From positions 1 through 64,000 of the forward strand of contig JBBPSI010000021.1 in assembly GCA_038093515.1 (NCBI GenBank): a stretch of DNA of 64,000 nt, given 5' to 3'. Below the pieces are notes generated by a model. The model ran no database searches. It saw only the letters and a list, made by a program, of their open reading frames with translations, and was not told where the DNA came from. This DNA is from Butyriboletus loyo (lineage: Eukaryota > Basidiomycota > Agaricomycetes > Boletales > Boletaceae). This document shows, piece after piece, positions 11,322 to 21,798 of the stretch. How positions within the stretch are numbered: position 1 is the first letter of the stretch; the number at the start of each line of letters is the position of its first letter. A program made the translations under genes and the position numbers.

Positions 11322-12741
11322 GAAGGATACTGTCACCGACATGCGCAACCTGGTTTTTGATATACCCCTTTCGTTCTCTGTCCACTATTCTATTGCGCTT
11401 ACCCCATCACGACCGCCTGCGAAAAGGAACCTTCACTTTCTCTCACTGGACGGAATTAATCTTCGCGAACACAGCTTGGGCCAAATTGATTGCTTCATCT
11501 TTACGAGCATGATAAGTAGCTTTGCAATCTTTTCGTAGAAATATTTTATTACCTTGGTGTTCGTCTTCATCCCAAATGTACTTATTAACGTCAACTCAGT
11601 CGCACACAATATAGAGATATGGATCAGAACTTGTGCGAGTCTGTTTGTGGACGCAACATGATTCGAACTCTCCAGTCGCCTCGATACGATCAGTACAACT
11701 GTGTTTGATGGCTACGTGTAAGGTAGCTAGGGTCTGGTACAGGTCGCGTGCGCCCACATTGAACGGTCACCCCAACGTTTACAGTTCTATCACGATTGGA
11801 GTGCACCGATGTGTGCACGGCGCATGCCTCCTCGTCGGTAATAGTGCAATGCGAGTGTTCGCGTCCGGGATGCTCCAGCCTTGATTGAACGTAGGGTGAC
11901 CGTGGGCCTAGTGAACCGATACTGATTCAACCAGGAAGTGCGGACTCAATCCGGGCCATCTACTCTCACGAGACCCTTCCACCGCCGCGCAATCAGCAGA
12001 AGAGCCGTCCAGAACCCAGACTATACGTGATGGCATGCATGTGGTCCACATAATTTACACGATATCGTCTGGTGAAACCACCTCCCCTGACAATCAATTG
12101 ATTTCGCCTCGAGGATTGCCACCCTGTTGCTACAAAGGTCGGCGCAATTACATCGTTTCTCGCGGATTCGTATCTCCCCCCAAGCGTCGATCCGCAGTAC
12201 TCGGCCGCCTCCGTTCTGGACTGCAAAAGAATAAATTTGGGAAGGATGATCATGTGCTTTTACAAGCTGGGCGACCTCGTAACAATGCTGCAGAGTTACC
12301 GGGTCAGGAATTACCGAGGAGAATACTTTAGTTCTTTTGCGAATGATGAGCCAGCTGGTCGAATGTAAGTTTACGGCACCTGGCCTCACATTCGAAACAT
12401 CTCGGCATTTCTGGACATGCAGTCCGCTGCCTGTGTCATGTGGGGTACGTGTCTCCGCAGCGTGCGAGGTATCTAACATTGGCCTTCGTCTGCCCCCCAG
12501 GATTTAGCAGCGGTCTGCCGCCGAGCTGTGCTTTGTGGCGTCTCGGAGGAGAGGCGTTTCGAAGGACGTCATTAACAATAGAAAGCGGACTTCTCGACTT
12601 CCTTTCGTTTACCGTGGGAACGGGGCATGATTTACTGGGAAGAATGAAAGGCTACGCCCCATGAGATTTCACACACACGTGTATCCGACGTGGACCGGGT
12701 ATTTATGATAGCGGTGGCCGAGTACAATCTTATCTGCAGCC

Positions 12742-12771
12742 ATCCGGAATCACGTAGATCCGGAATCACGT
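12742..12771. repeat. 14-bp direct repeat, period 16, one copy forming CACGTG
   Basis: The 14-mer atccggaatcacgt occurs twice with a period of 16. In the second copy the next base creates a palindromic CACGTG, the core bound by bHLH factors. A duplicated site of this kind may be a regulatory module, but nothing ties it to a specific gene. Confidence 0.6.
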
Positions 12772-13226
12772 GAAGGGCATCCAGACTTCCACGGGTCCAC
12801 CCGCGGTCCGTCCGCTATACGTTGCCAATAATACCCATTGCAATACTTATGAGTCAAAGGAAACATCGACCGTCATCGCTATACGGAGACTCGGTATCAG
12901 ACGATCAGAAGCACGAACAAAAAAAAAAAACAGGGTAGAGAATTGGGCAAGTGCGAATGAGTCATCAGTAATGGGCGCCTGGTCATCGCTTGCTTGGGTG
13001 ATGGATTGTGTACGTCAACTAGCTTAATAATTAGTACTGTGCGTTTCATCGTTCTAGCCAATCAAGTCGTACGCTAGTTTAACCTGAGCGTGGTTAGCAG
13101 AGAGCAGGTACAATCCTGCTCACCGAACGAACTGCATTCAATCGGCGGAGTGATAGCCGCGAACGCAACGTCAACCTGATTCTGGCAGGTATTAGAGCTT
13201 TGTTTTTTTTTGCTACGCTGGCGCTT

Positions 13227-13283
13227 CATCTACAAAGCTAGCCGAGTGTAGCCGAGTGCTACACTTGGCTGGTTTTGTAGATG
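13227..13283 (+). repeat. 57-bp fold-back: 25-bp stem, 7-nt loop
   Basis: The left arm (13227-13251, starting CATCTACAAA) and right arm (13259-13283, ending TTTGTAGATG) are reverse complements at 22 of 25 positions around the loop CCGAGTG (13252-13258). The three exceptions become G-U, U-G and G-U pairs in a + strand RNA, so the stem is fully paired there; in a minus RNA they would be A-C mismatches. It lies 124 bp before the ATG of the F-box/RCC1 gene and could be in its 5' leader. The loop heptamer also occurs within the left arm, so a short tandem duplication is part of its origin. Confidence 0.85.
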
Positions 13284-13407
13284 TTCCATTCCTGTGGCTA
13301 TGCTGATAATGACCCAATCCAGCTGAAGCGTCGTTCGCAGTAGTGCACCGCTGCGCACGGACGTGTCTATCCACCCTTGTCTTGCTCCTGCTCGACCACC
13401 ATCAACC

Positions 13408-15555
13408 ATGGTCAGGCTTGAAGATATCCCCGTAGAAGTGTTCCTAGACAACTTCTTGCCATCCCTCCCTATTCCGGATCTTCTGCGTCTCGGATGCACT
13501 AATCGCTTCTTCGCCTCCGTCTGCAACGACGACACGTTTTGGAAGAGAAAGCTTCAACAGGATTTCAACTTTCCGGGTCAGGTCACCGCTCGCTCCACTG
13601 GCTGGAAATTCATCTATCAACGCTTGAGCCGCCCACGTACTTACTTGTGGGGGTAAGCGTCATTCTGATTCATTGTGATCCATGCCTTCTGTTAACCTCG
13701 CTCCATCGCTAAACTAGGGAGTCATCTAATGGGAGGCTGGGTCAACTATCGCCCTCCAACAACCGCGATGTACCTCATCCGGTCGAACTTCGATTCGCCA
13801 GTGGTATTCGCATCGTCCATATAGCCGCCGCCGGAATGTACGTCGACGGGTGTTCTTCAAAAGAAAATATTTTTTTAGATTCTCTCCAGGTGCTTCTTCG
13901 CTCTCGATTCAAAGGGAAATACATATGCATGGGGTAAAGTTATCCTTTTCTCGCTCCACTTCCGCTTTCTATTACTCACCCCTTCAAGGCACATTAAATG
14001 GTCTTGGACATGCACTCCAAAGAGACGGGTTTTCCGCGCCAGGCAAGTGCGCTTACACGCCAATGAAACTTAATTTGCCTGCTGCAATGCGCGCTATTAG
14101 GCAGGCAGTCACCTGCCCACAACTTGCGTGGTTCTCACACGCCCCTTTCACAGCTGCGGAAGGTTACACGCTACCGGTCTTGACGACAACTTAAACGTTT
14201 GGAATTTCCTCAGCTTCGGTCGTCCATTCCGACTAGTGACCCCACTCTTGGACGGCTCTATCCTAGACTCCACCCCAGCACAGGTAGAGTCTGGGTGGAG
14301 CTTTTCTTCGGTCCTCACCAAGGGTGGAGATGTTTTCGTTTGGTGGCCGCTGCACGGTGACATGAAGCAGCTCGTCGATGTTCGCAATGCTGCCATGGAC
14401 CAGGAAGGGTTACATGCCCATCCGACTAAGGACGGAATAATCCAGTGTGCTCATTGGGAACTATACAAGGATCCTTACAGACTTCCTGAGCTGCCTCGGT
14501 TGCCCAAGCTGGATGAGACCAATGCTGAAGACGTCGGTGTCTACCTCGTGAAGATCGCTGCCCTGGACAGCCATCTTGTCGGTCTGACGAACCACGGTCA
14601 TGTTCTCAAGATATTGGTTCAAACGAACGATATAGCCAGACTAGAGGGATGGGCATACGTGCGTCGGTCTCGGACCCGATGTGCTCATCTTTTTATGCTG
14701 ATCGACGTTCCTTAGCTCCCTCAGTTTTCAGAATCGGAGAAAATCAAGCGACATGTCACCTCTGCTTCTTCGGACTTGTCATCATTGGGTGATATATGCA
14801 TTACCCATGTAAGTCAAGGGAGGGCTGCTGTCGTGACGCGCTGGGCTGATAGGTAGCAGATTTCTGCACAGTTTGAAACATTCGTAGCCTACTCTACCGG
14901 ACCTACTTCTGTCGTGCTCATGGGTTCGCATGAAACCGATCCGAATACTGAACCCCGCGTCCTCCCGGCTTTGCAGAATAGAAATGTCATATCCGTTGTC
15001 CTTGGCGACTATCATTTTGGCGCCTTGACGTCCACGGGAAAGCTCCTAACCTGGGGACAATACTCTTGCGGCGCTCTCGGCCTTGGTCATCCCACGACGA
15101 TCGAACCTGGTCAGCCGGGAGGCTACCGGACTGAACAGCAACGACAACATGCTCTGCAGTGGAGGGGCCCGAACCCCCCCGCTGTAACGGAGCCAACCGA
15201 AGTCAGGTTCGACCACGAAGAAAAACGAAGCAAAAAGATATTCTGCTTCGCAGCAACTTCTGCGGGATGGCACATGGGGGCATTAGTGATCGATTTAGAG
15301 GTACGAGTATCTTCCACGAGGCACCGACGCTGTTTTGACGGGGAAAAAATGCAATCTATCTCTATCAAGCCGGATGACCCAAACGACGAGGAAGATGGAG
15401 TTCCAATGCCAGGAAGACCTCCACCTGGTGCTGGGCCTTCTAGACCCACCGACCCCCCTGGCTCGTGGGGTATTCCCACGTCCTCGATATTTCGTGTTGG
15501 TTTTGCTGGTAGGGGAACCACGCGTGGATGGCCCTATTGGCGCAGAGGCCATTGA
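13408..15555 (+). CDS. F-box protein with RCC1-like repeats, Saf1-like SCF substrate receptor
   Basis: The N-terminus (MVRLEDIPVEVFLDNFLPSL, then LRLGCTNRFFASVCNDDTFW) is an F-box, which docks on Skp1 in SCF ubiquitin ligases. It is followed by RCC1-type repeats, recognisable by TYLWGESSNGRLGQL, GNTYAWG, CGRLHATGLDDNLNVWNFLS and GKLLTWGQYSCGALGLG. Yeast Saf1 has this architecture and targets adenine deaminase Aah1 for degradation on entry into quiescence; the same target here is only an inference. The ATG at 13408 starts directly at the F-box. Introns include 13653 to about 13719, a GC-AG intron at about 14099-14150 (donor gcaggc), and 15301-15369. The C-terminus is Pro/Gly-rich, ends RVGFAGRGTTRGW plus a few residues, and stops at 15553-15555. 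Confidence 0.85.
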
Positions 15556-15947
15556 AGAAGAAGTCTTCCGGGCCGATATAAGAATAATGTTTCAGCTGCA
15601 TCATGATTTCTAGCGGCGGGTGTATTTTTTTTCTCTCGACCTTAGTCATAATGACCAAGAACCTGAGAAGATTCAGGTGCAAGCTTTATAAGAACTACGC
15701 TTGATACCACAGCCTGTACAATTTACCGCATACTGCTTACCAGATATTTCATCGGAATCCTCTCAAAGGAGCTTCTTTCTGTTCCCAGGACTGGTTAGCG
15801 AGGAAAACATCGTGCCAATGATATTCCGTGCCACGATAAAGCACTAAATATACCATGGAAATTGTGATTCATCCGTGTATTCTCAAAGGTCTCTGAACCA
15901 CATATAAGCCAGACCTTGCCTCTTTTCCATGCATCATTCGCCTCACA
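15556..15947. other. Intergenic stretch before the GST gene
   Basis: This 392-base interval holds the 3' end of the F-box gene and the promoter of the GST gene. The ATATAAG at 15901-15907 lies about 45 bp before the GST start codon and is TATA-like. No gene is seen. Confidence 0.5.
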
Positions 15948-16744
15948 ATGTCCTCTCCAATCATCTTTTACGACATCCCCAGCAAACTCAGCGCCAGCGC
16001 GTGGTCGCCCAACACATGGAAGACGAGGTGAGATCACCCCTCCCTGCACACATCGTGGCGCTAAACCCAAACCGCAGATACGCACTCAACATCAAGGGTG
16101 TCCCCTACAAGACCCAGTGGGTAGAGTACCCAGACATCGAGGCCCTTGCCAAGAAGATCGGTGCGCCTGCCACCGGAACCAAGGACGATGGCACGCCAGC
16201 ATACACCCTCCCCATCATCAACGACCCCAATACCGGCAAGGTCGTCTCCGACTCTTTCCTCATCGCCGCATACCTCGATGCCACTTACCCCAACGGAAAC
16301 ACCCTCTTCCCCTCTGGCACAAAGCCGCTCGTCGAAGCCTTTGAGGGTGGTGTCGTCGGTGCCCTAGGCGGGATCGTCATGTTGCAGCTTGCAGTCAGCT
16401 GCCCCGTGCTGAACCCTCGGAGTGAAGCATACTTTAGAGCGACTCGCGAGGCCAAGTTTGGCCAAAAGATCGAGGAATTTTCACCGGTGGGTCCTACGCG
16501 TAACGCTGATTTGGCGAAGGGCAGGGAGGGGCTCGCTGCGGTAGATAGTTGGTTGGCGAAGAGTGATGGCAAGTTTGTGCTCGGCGACACCGTCTCGTAT
16601 GCAGACGGCGTCCTTGCTGGCTGGCTCACTTGGATCAAGGTTGTCAATGCTATCTGGGGTGGGGAGGTCGCAACGTGGCACAATGGGCGATGGGCAACCT
16701 ACCTTGAGAACTTGGAGAAGGCGGGCTATGCTGCCGTGCACTGA
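15948..16744 (+). CDS. Glutathione S-transferase, GTE/etherase-like
   Basis: A 248-residue cytosolic-type glutathione transferase from two exons (15948-16027 and 16078-16744). The ATG at 15948 begins MSSPIIFYDIPSKLSASAWS; after the 50-nt intron comes YALNIKGVPYKTQWVEYPDI. The N-terminal thioredoxin-like domain includes YTLPIINDPNTGKVVSDSFL, the usual Pro-Ile and glutathione-contacting Asp-Ser context. The helical C-terminal domain contains FVLGDTVSYADGVLAGWLTW. From memory, the opening motif (IIFYDIP with SPNTWK-RYALN) is characteristic of the fungal GTE class related to bacterial beta-etherases, expanded in wood-decay basidiomycetes for handling lignin-derived or other xenobiotic compounds. 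The physiological substrate cannot be read from sequence. Confidence 0.9.
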
Positions 16745-17567
16745 CCAGTGTTGCCTGAATGGAGGGTCGAAAGTTGATCAATGTATTAATACTTTTGCTT
16801 GGAAATCAAGCTACCAGTCGAACGTCGTTCGAAAGATCGTAAAGCTGAACTTGGAATTGGCTTAGGCCACCAACGATGACTCCGATTCAGATACTTGCTC
16901 GTTTCCTGCAATGCATAAAGAATGGGGTCAATCTATCATAGCTTGCCGACTTCCAGCGAACTCCGCCCCTTGGAGTCCGAGAATCCGGAGCGAGAAAACA
17001 GTGACAGAAAATGTCACAAAACAACACATTCTCAACAATCTGGAGACCCACACAAATTACAGGAGACGCAAGATAGTATATTTCTATTATACGTGAAAAA
17101 AGAAATGGACTCATTGAGATGATGTCGCATTTGTAACGACACGAGAACTCGCTTCGATGTGAAGGGATACGAGTCTCTTTTGACCTCGAGATCCCCCCAG
17201 AGATCGGACTGATGGATTTCACATCTGAGACCTGAAAGTCATGGAGCACACTATCAAGGGGTCATCTGATAATTACAGGACTGAACAGCACACCGAGCAA
17301 GGTTCTAGGAGGAAATCTTGGTCGTGACAAAAATCCAAAGCTCCTCTTGGTTTCTTGCCACGACTGTCGATGCCGAATTGTCTGAGCTCAAATATTGAAT
17401 CAGCGCAAAGCCCGGAGAGCACGACAGAATATTTCATTACACTGGCGAAAGGCCCTTGCGGGACACCTCTCGTCTGTATGTATGTTTCCAAACCCAACAA
17501 ATGCTGTGAAAGCATTTACTGATTTTTTGTACCAAGGTGGGATAATAAAAAGAGAGAATAAAATGAT
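16745..17567. other. Intergenic stretch between GST and tRNA
   Basis: About 820 bases without a recognisable gene. It includes the GST 3' untranslated region and an AT-rich section around 17030-17120. Nothing else is evident. Confidence 0.5.
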
Positions 17568-17648
17568 GGGCCTGGCCGGGAATTGAACCCGGGACCTCCT
17601 CGATTCAGGAAACCCTAACAAGGAATCATACTACTAGACCACCAGGCC
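17568..17648 (-). tRNA. tRNA-Pro(AGG) with a short intron
   Basis: Read on the minus strand, the acceptor stem GGCCTGG (17648-17642) pairs with CCAGGCC (17575-17569) and the discriminator base is C at 17568. The D arm contains GGTCTAGTAGTATGA. The anticodon stem is CCTTG with CGAGG. Between them lie 16 bases beginning TTAGGG, that is a 7-base loop with anticodon AGG plus an intron of about 9 nt after position 37. The T arm is CCGGG-TTCAATT-CCCGG. All stems are intact, so this looks functional. The internal A and B box promoter elements for RNA polymerase III lie within the gene. Confidence 0.94.
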
Positions 17649-17769
17649 GATATTGTACCGACCTGCTTTAGACATACTCACCCGCAAAGTCCAATTCAGC
17701 AGCAATGAAAGTCACAAATGAGCGTCATAGAAGGAGTGTGAAATACAACATGTATAATTTATGGTGTCC

Positions 17770-19729
17770 CTATCTGAACCGGAAGATATTCCGTAACGGA
17801 GTTGAGAGTCGACTCTTCGTAGTACCTTCAATCCCTCTCCGTAAATCGGTCTCAGTAATGCACAAACCCTTCTGTTTCGCTTGAGCCTGAGGAACTGCTG
17901 TTGGGTTTGTGTTCTCCTTGACGTGCACATTTCGACAGGGACGTTCAACCGAGGTTGTTGCCGAGGTTGATTTGGAAGTCTCTGGGGTCTTGCCAGCACT
18001 GGACTCAAGCTTTCCGTTCCCCGTGGTTCGCTTAGGAGGTAGTCGAGATCTAGGAGCGGACTTTTTCGGAATATTCATATTCCTCCCAAAGACTGGCATT
18101 TCTTTGACCGGGGCCGGGACACTTGATGGTTTATTCGGCATCGGTGTGCATGGTCTCTCGGAGGAAACGGCCGAGGGCAGTGGCGGAAGGGGGACAGCAG
18201 GTGAAGTATGGTTATGGGATTCCTTGGTGACCGTATCCTCGAAACGAACACACTTGACTTTCTTCAAGATACCTCTTACGTTTGGAGGTGTCGACGGGCT
18301 GATGAGAGCAGGACGGGGCGGCAACGGGTCTCCTGGAGGATCACTAGGGTGGCCAATGGGCGATTGTAATGCAGGCGTTGAATGAAGACGATGTGCAAAT
18401 CCGAGGCGCGCAGTAAAGCTAGGCGTTGGAGAATCATCAAGAAGAAAAACACTCGCATCGGCAATGATCTCCCTAGTAATCTGAATGTCGGTCGATCCCG
18501 AGAGGTTGTTGTCGAAGGTAGCAAGTCCGCGAGTAAACGCCCATTCGTCGACACTCAGCGAGGTGCGAATCATCTCTGTCTGTGGATGCAGCGGTTCTTG
18601 GATGCAAGTCGACACCCCGTTCCCAAGCGCAGCGTATTTTGACTTGAGGTCCAAGAGCATACTCTGATGGTCTGTAAAGGAGGGAATAGGGAAGGTGTCG
18701 AATTGGGGCGACCAAACACCTGGGGAGCCCCGAAAGGCAGTCGGAATGTCCGGGTATTCCAACTGTTCAATAACACTTCCTTTCAACTTCAAACCGCTCA
18801 ATAACTTGCCACGGCGAGCAGCTAGGGGTGCGTCAGGCGTGGTTGACGTCGTTCTAACCGGTGGGCCAGAAGGAAGCAAGGCTGGCGGTGAAGGTGCCGG
18901 TAAAGTCCTTACGGCATGGTGCGGGGTCTGCGAGGTCCTTGAGTCGCCACGGAGAACGGCAGGATCGACGTCCGCGGACTTGACAAGAAATTGTGATGCT
19001 GACATGCGAGGTTCTGTTGATACATGAATTAGGCCAGACGCTTCGGAGAACGCGCACAACTCCCCCGAATAGGGCACCTGGTCAGCAAGAGCCGATAATC
19101 TGTTCGTATCAGTAACACGCAAATGTTCTTTGATGGCTCCCCGCTGCTCAGTAGAAGGTTTGACTACGGCAGCTGGAAATATGGAGCCTTCTGCGATCCA
19201 TTTCCTTTCCGTAGCAGGCCTCTCACATGTCCATGGGATGTGTTTTGAAGGATTCTCCGACGTCAGAGTGTCCTAGATCCTTAGTAAGCACATGCCCAGA
19301 TAGATTACGGACATAACTCACAATCCATTTTTGCACGTACAATTGTTCTTTTATCATCAATTTCATACGAGGAATCGTCGGAGCCGACAGGAGGGGACAA
19401 GAGTCTTCTTCGTCCCAGAATAAATCGCCCAACTCGAAAGCTTCTGGGCGGATGGGGAAAGGAAGCCGCGTACGATGAGAGTTCATGATGAAAAGCGGTG
19501 GTTGGCGTCCCGTTGGAAATGAAGGGACGTCCTGCAAGTGGGCATCTTCCAAGTACAAAGCATCACGATCAGCATCTTCGAACACGAAGTCTTCGGCTAA
19601 CAGCTTAGGCAACGACTTGACGTGGCATAAGATGTCTCCGATGTCAAGGGTACTTGACGGAGACAGGTTGCGTGGTGAGCTATCCAGTAAATCGACTCGT
19701 ATACGCGGCACCAACTGGCGGGAGGGCAT
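17770..19729 (-). CDS. Unrecognised protein with KEN box and possible PP1-docking motif
   Basis: I do not recognise this 636-residue protein. Two exons are supported: 19729-19322 and 19272-17770, separated by a 49-nt intron (donor gtgagt, acceptor atctag) that restores one open frame. The ATG at 19729 is the first available. The N-terminal 135 residues look folded (IGDILCHVKSLPKLLAEDFV, then YVQKWI at the splice), and the rest is Ser/Pro-rich and probably disordered. GILKKVKCVRFEDT contains K-C-V-R-F, a match to the degenerate RVxF pattern for protein phosphatase 1. Near the C-terminus VKENTNP matches the KEN-box plus proline pattern used by the anaphase-promoting complex. These motifs are short and may be chance, but together they would suit a cell-cycle-regulated scaffold. 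Confidence 0.7.
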
Positions 19730-20479
19730 GACGGTTCACGGGGAAGCTTCAAAGCAAACAGGAAAGTTAGAACAAAGGGGGCTAACAAGGGGAGAAGATG
19801 AAGCAATGGTGGCTGACGCATTGATGGAGGCTGACCAACTCCCTTGACATGTGAGGCCCGGGAAAACTGGCCATGACGTGTCCACCATTTGCCGATGGAA
19901 GTCGAGGGTTTGAGCACTTAAGAATAAAAATGTGGACTATGATACAAATTGAAGTTAAAAATGAGGAGACAATCCAGATACATGCATGACATACAGAAAA
20001 AATCACCGGCCGATCTCAGGGCGATACATCAAATTTTCAGCCATGGCAAACGTATCCTCTTCCCCTGACATAACGCGCCTTCGACCGGGACATGACCCGA
20101 GGGAATACTCGGACGAGACACGGCCGTAGTATTGCATCTTGAACGCTGGAACAACGCCTTGAATGAGGGTTTCCCTGAGGGAGGAGAAACGAGTGGGGGA
20201 GTTGGCGTGGGACATGGAGCAGATCGCCGCTCAAGAAAGCGGCGGTGGTAAGAGATGTCATGTATTGGGCCGGGCGGGTAAGGGGAATAACGCGAAGGAT
20301 GACTGGAGTAGCCGCAAACTGGATATGCGATGGGAGAATTGGAACTGCCCACAAGGAATTCAGGAGTATTACACTACACGAGGGGAACTCGAAATTGTAT
20401 CAGAAGCCTGGAGACGCGAGGGGCTGCACATACGTTGGGAACGTATATGAACCCCTTTGATTGGCAGTTGGCACTTGGA
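19730..20479. other. Intergenic stretch between two minus-strand genes
   Basis: About 750 bases upstream of the KEN-box gene and downstream of the next minus-strand gene. A minus frame at 20029-20352 is Pro/Ser-rich but lacks an ATG and a clear splice link, so it is not called. A promoter for the gene at 19729 is expected here. Confidence 0.45.
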
Positions 20480-21430
20480 TTACCTGATATGGCGCCTGTT
20501 GAGGATTTCTGGATATTTGGTGATTTTCAATGCACCAGCAAGTCGATGAAAGGTGGTGCATACGATAAGATCTCGGCGAGTGCCGCACTCGCTGTTAGGC
20601 GGGGTGGTGGATAGTAAGCGATTCTTCCCTTTGTTGTCACTACTCAGATGGTTGGTGTAAACCCCACCAGTGTCAGTGTCTGGATGTCCGGTAAGGCGGG
20701 TCGCATGCACGATCGATTTGACATTGGAGATGCAATCCCTAGACGAGGAAGCCGCTTTAACCCAACTAGCCAGGTCATCCAACTGCCGGAGGATATCTTG
20801 CATGTCCTCTGGCAGGCCGTCCTGCCTAGATGGGACCGAAGGAGGGATAGAGTTACCCTCGGAGTCGTTGCTTCGGCGGTCCACGACGACGTGAGTGAAC
20901 ACGCGCTTGCCGTCCACCTCTGCCGGAACAAGGGCAAAAGTCATTCCAGAGCGTTTAGACGAATACTCTACGTCTGCTCTAGGTAGCGACAGCACCGGGG
21001 GACTGATCGGCGGGGTAAACGAACGATATGACTGCAGGGAATGCATAGGGATGGGATCAAGGTGACTGTCGTCTTGACTGTCTAGTGAGCGGTTCCAGCG
21101 GTACTTGGACGCTCTGGGTGACAATACGACACCGGGTTCGCCCTGAACAAGGGTGGACGAGAGGGAATCCAACAAGTGCGATACAACGCACGGAGGAGGG
21201 CAAGTCGGCGACCCATTGGAAGCTGGTACTTGTACCTGCCACGCGGAGTGGTTCTCGTGCAGCAAGAGAGAGGGGGGAGTCGATGGGACGGCTTCAATGG
21301 GATACGTTAAGGAGGACAGAGACGAATGCGCGTCGAGGAGGAGATAACGACGAGACTCGTCGGCCTGCACGGCGATCTGCACGTCTCTCAGAGGGGTCGG
21401 ACGATGTTTTCTCGATGTCTTGTGCACCAT
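20480..21430 (-). CDS. Unrecognised Ser/Pro-rich protein
   Basis: I do not recognise this protein of roughly 310 residues. The ATG at 21430 (MVHKTSRKHRPTPLRD) is chosen because upstream in-frame codons are not ATG. A conserved-looking core follows: RRYLLLDAHSSLSSLTYPIE, then SKRSGMTFALVPAEVDGKRV with FTHVVVDRR, and DMQDILRQLDDLASWVKAAS. The 3' end is ambiguous. Reading straight through gives a stop at 20480. A weak 52-nt intron (donor gtagtg after NHL, acceptor cctaacag) would give a different tail, SAALAEILSYAPPFIDLLVH, stopping at 20527, which looks more like a real helix. It is divergent from the ELMO gene with 368 bp between start codons. Confidence 0.6.
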   Translation of the reverse strand: MVHKTSRKHRPTPLRDVQIAVQADESRRYLLLDAHSSLSSLTYPIEAVPSTPPSLLLHENHSAWQVQVPASNGSPTCPPPCVVSHLLDSLSSTLVQGEPGVVLSPRASKYRWNRSLDSQDDSHLDPIPMHSLQSYRSFTPPISPPVLSLPRADVEYSSKRSGMTFALVPAEVDGKRVFTHVVVDRRSNDSEGNSIPPSVPSRQDGLPEDMQDILRQLDDLASWVKAASSSRDCISNVKSIVHATRLTGHPDTDTGGVYTNHLSSDNKGKNRLLSTTPPNSECGTRRDLIVCTTFHRLAGALKITKYPEILNRRHIR

Positions 21431-21798
21431 AGCGAGTGGCTGAGAGAAGCTAGAGAGAAGCAAGGGGTGAGTGGGACTACATGGTGGATGGAGGTCAGCC
21501 GCTCATCTCACGCTCTCCTCATCCGCGCTCCACACACTCGTTTGCCTCCCACTCGCATCGGTGAGTTCGCTTTCATTTTGCCTCCAGATGACGACTCTGT
21601 ATTTGCACGTCAGTCGGATCTGCGGGTCTCTGCACTCGTACGAAAAGACGATTTTACGCCTTGGCTGATATCGCTCTTGCCTCCCTTGAATTCCTCACGA
21701 CCATCTTTCAGTGGCCATACCGCTCTAACGGGTGCGGATTTCGTCCCGTAGTACACCTGCCAATCGGTTTCCGTTTTATCTTTATCCCACACGTCCCC
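21431..21798. promoter_or_regulatory. Divergent promoter interval, minus-strand gene and ELMO gene
   Basis: These 368 bases separate the start codons of two divergently transcribed genes, so both promoters must lie here or within the 5' ends. No TATA box or other clear element stands out; pyrimidine-rich tracts precede the ELMO start codon. Confidence 0.5.

Larger units (their letters stand above)
11322..13407. other. Gene-poor 2.1-kb region with repeats and a strong hairpin
   Basis: No recognisable gene is present between the zinc-finger gene and the F-box/RCC1 gene. It holds a 14-bp direct repeat at 12742-12755 and 12758-12771, poly-A at about 12920-12930, a 7-bp perfect hairpin at 13102-13121, poly-T at 13203-13211 and a 25-bp stem hairpin at 13227-13283 (separate entry). 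The last few hundred bases should contain the promoter and leader of the downstream gene. Confidence 0.5.

Noticed and set aside
18695..19027. Plus-strand frame of 110 codons opposite the KEN-box gene
   Set aside because: It mirrors a long, well-composed exon on the other strand and has no motif of its own.
20029..20352. Minus-strand Pro/Ser-rich frame as a third exon of the gene at 20480-21430
   Set aside because: It lacks an ATG, and no donor/acceptor pair joins it in frame convincingly.
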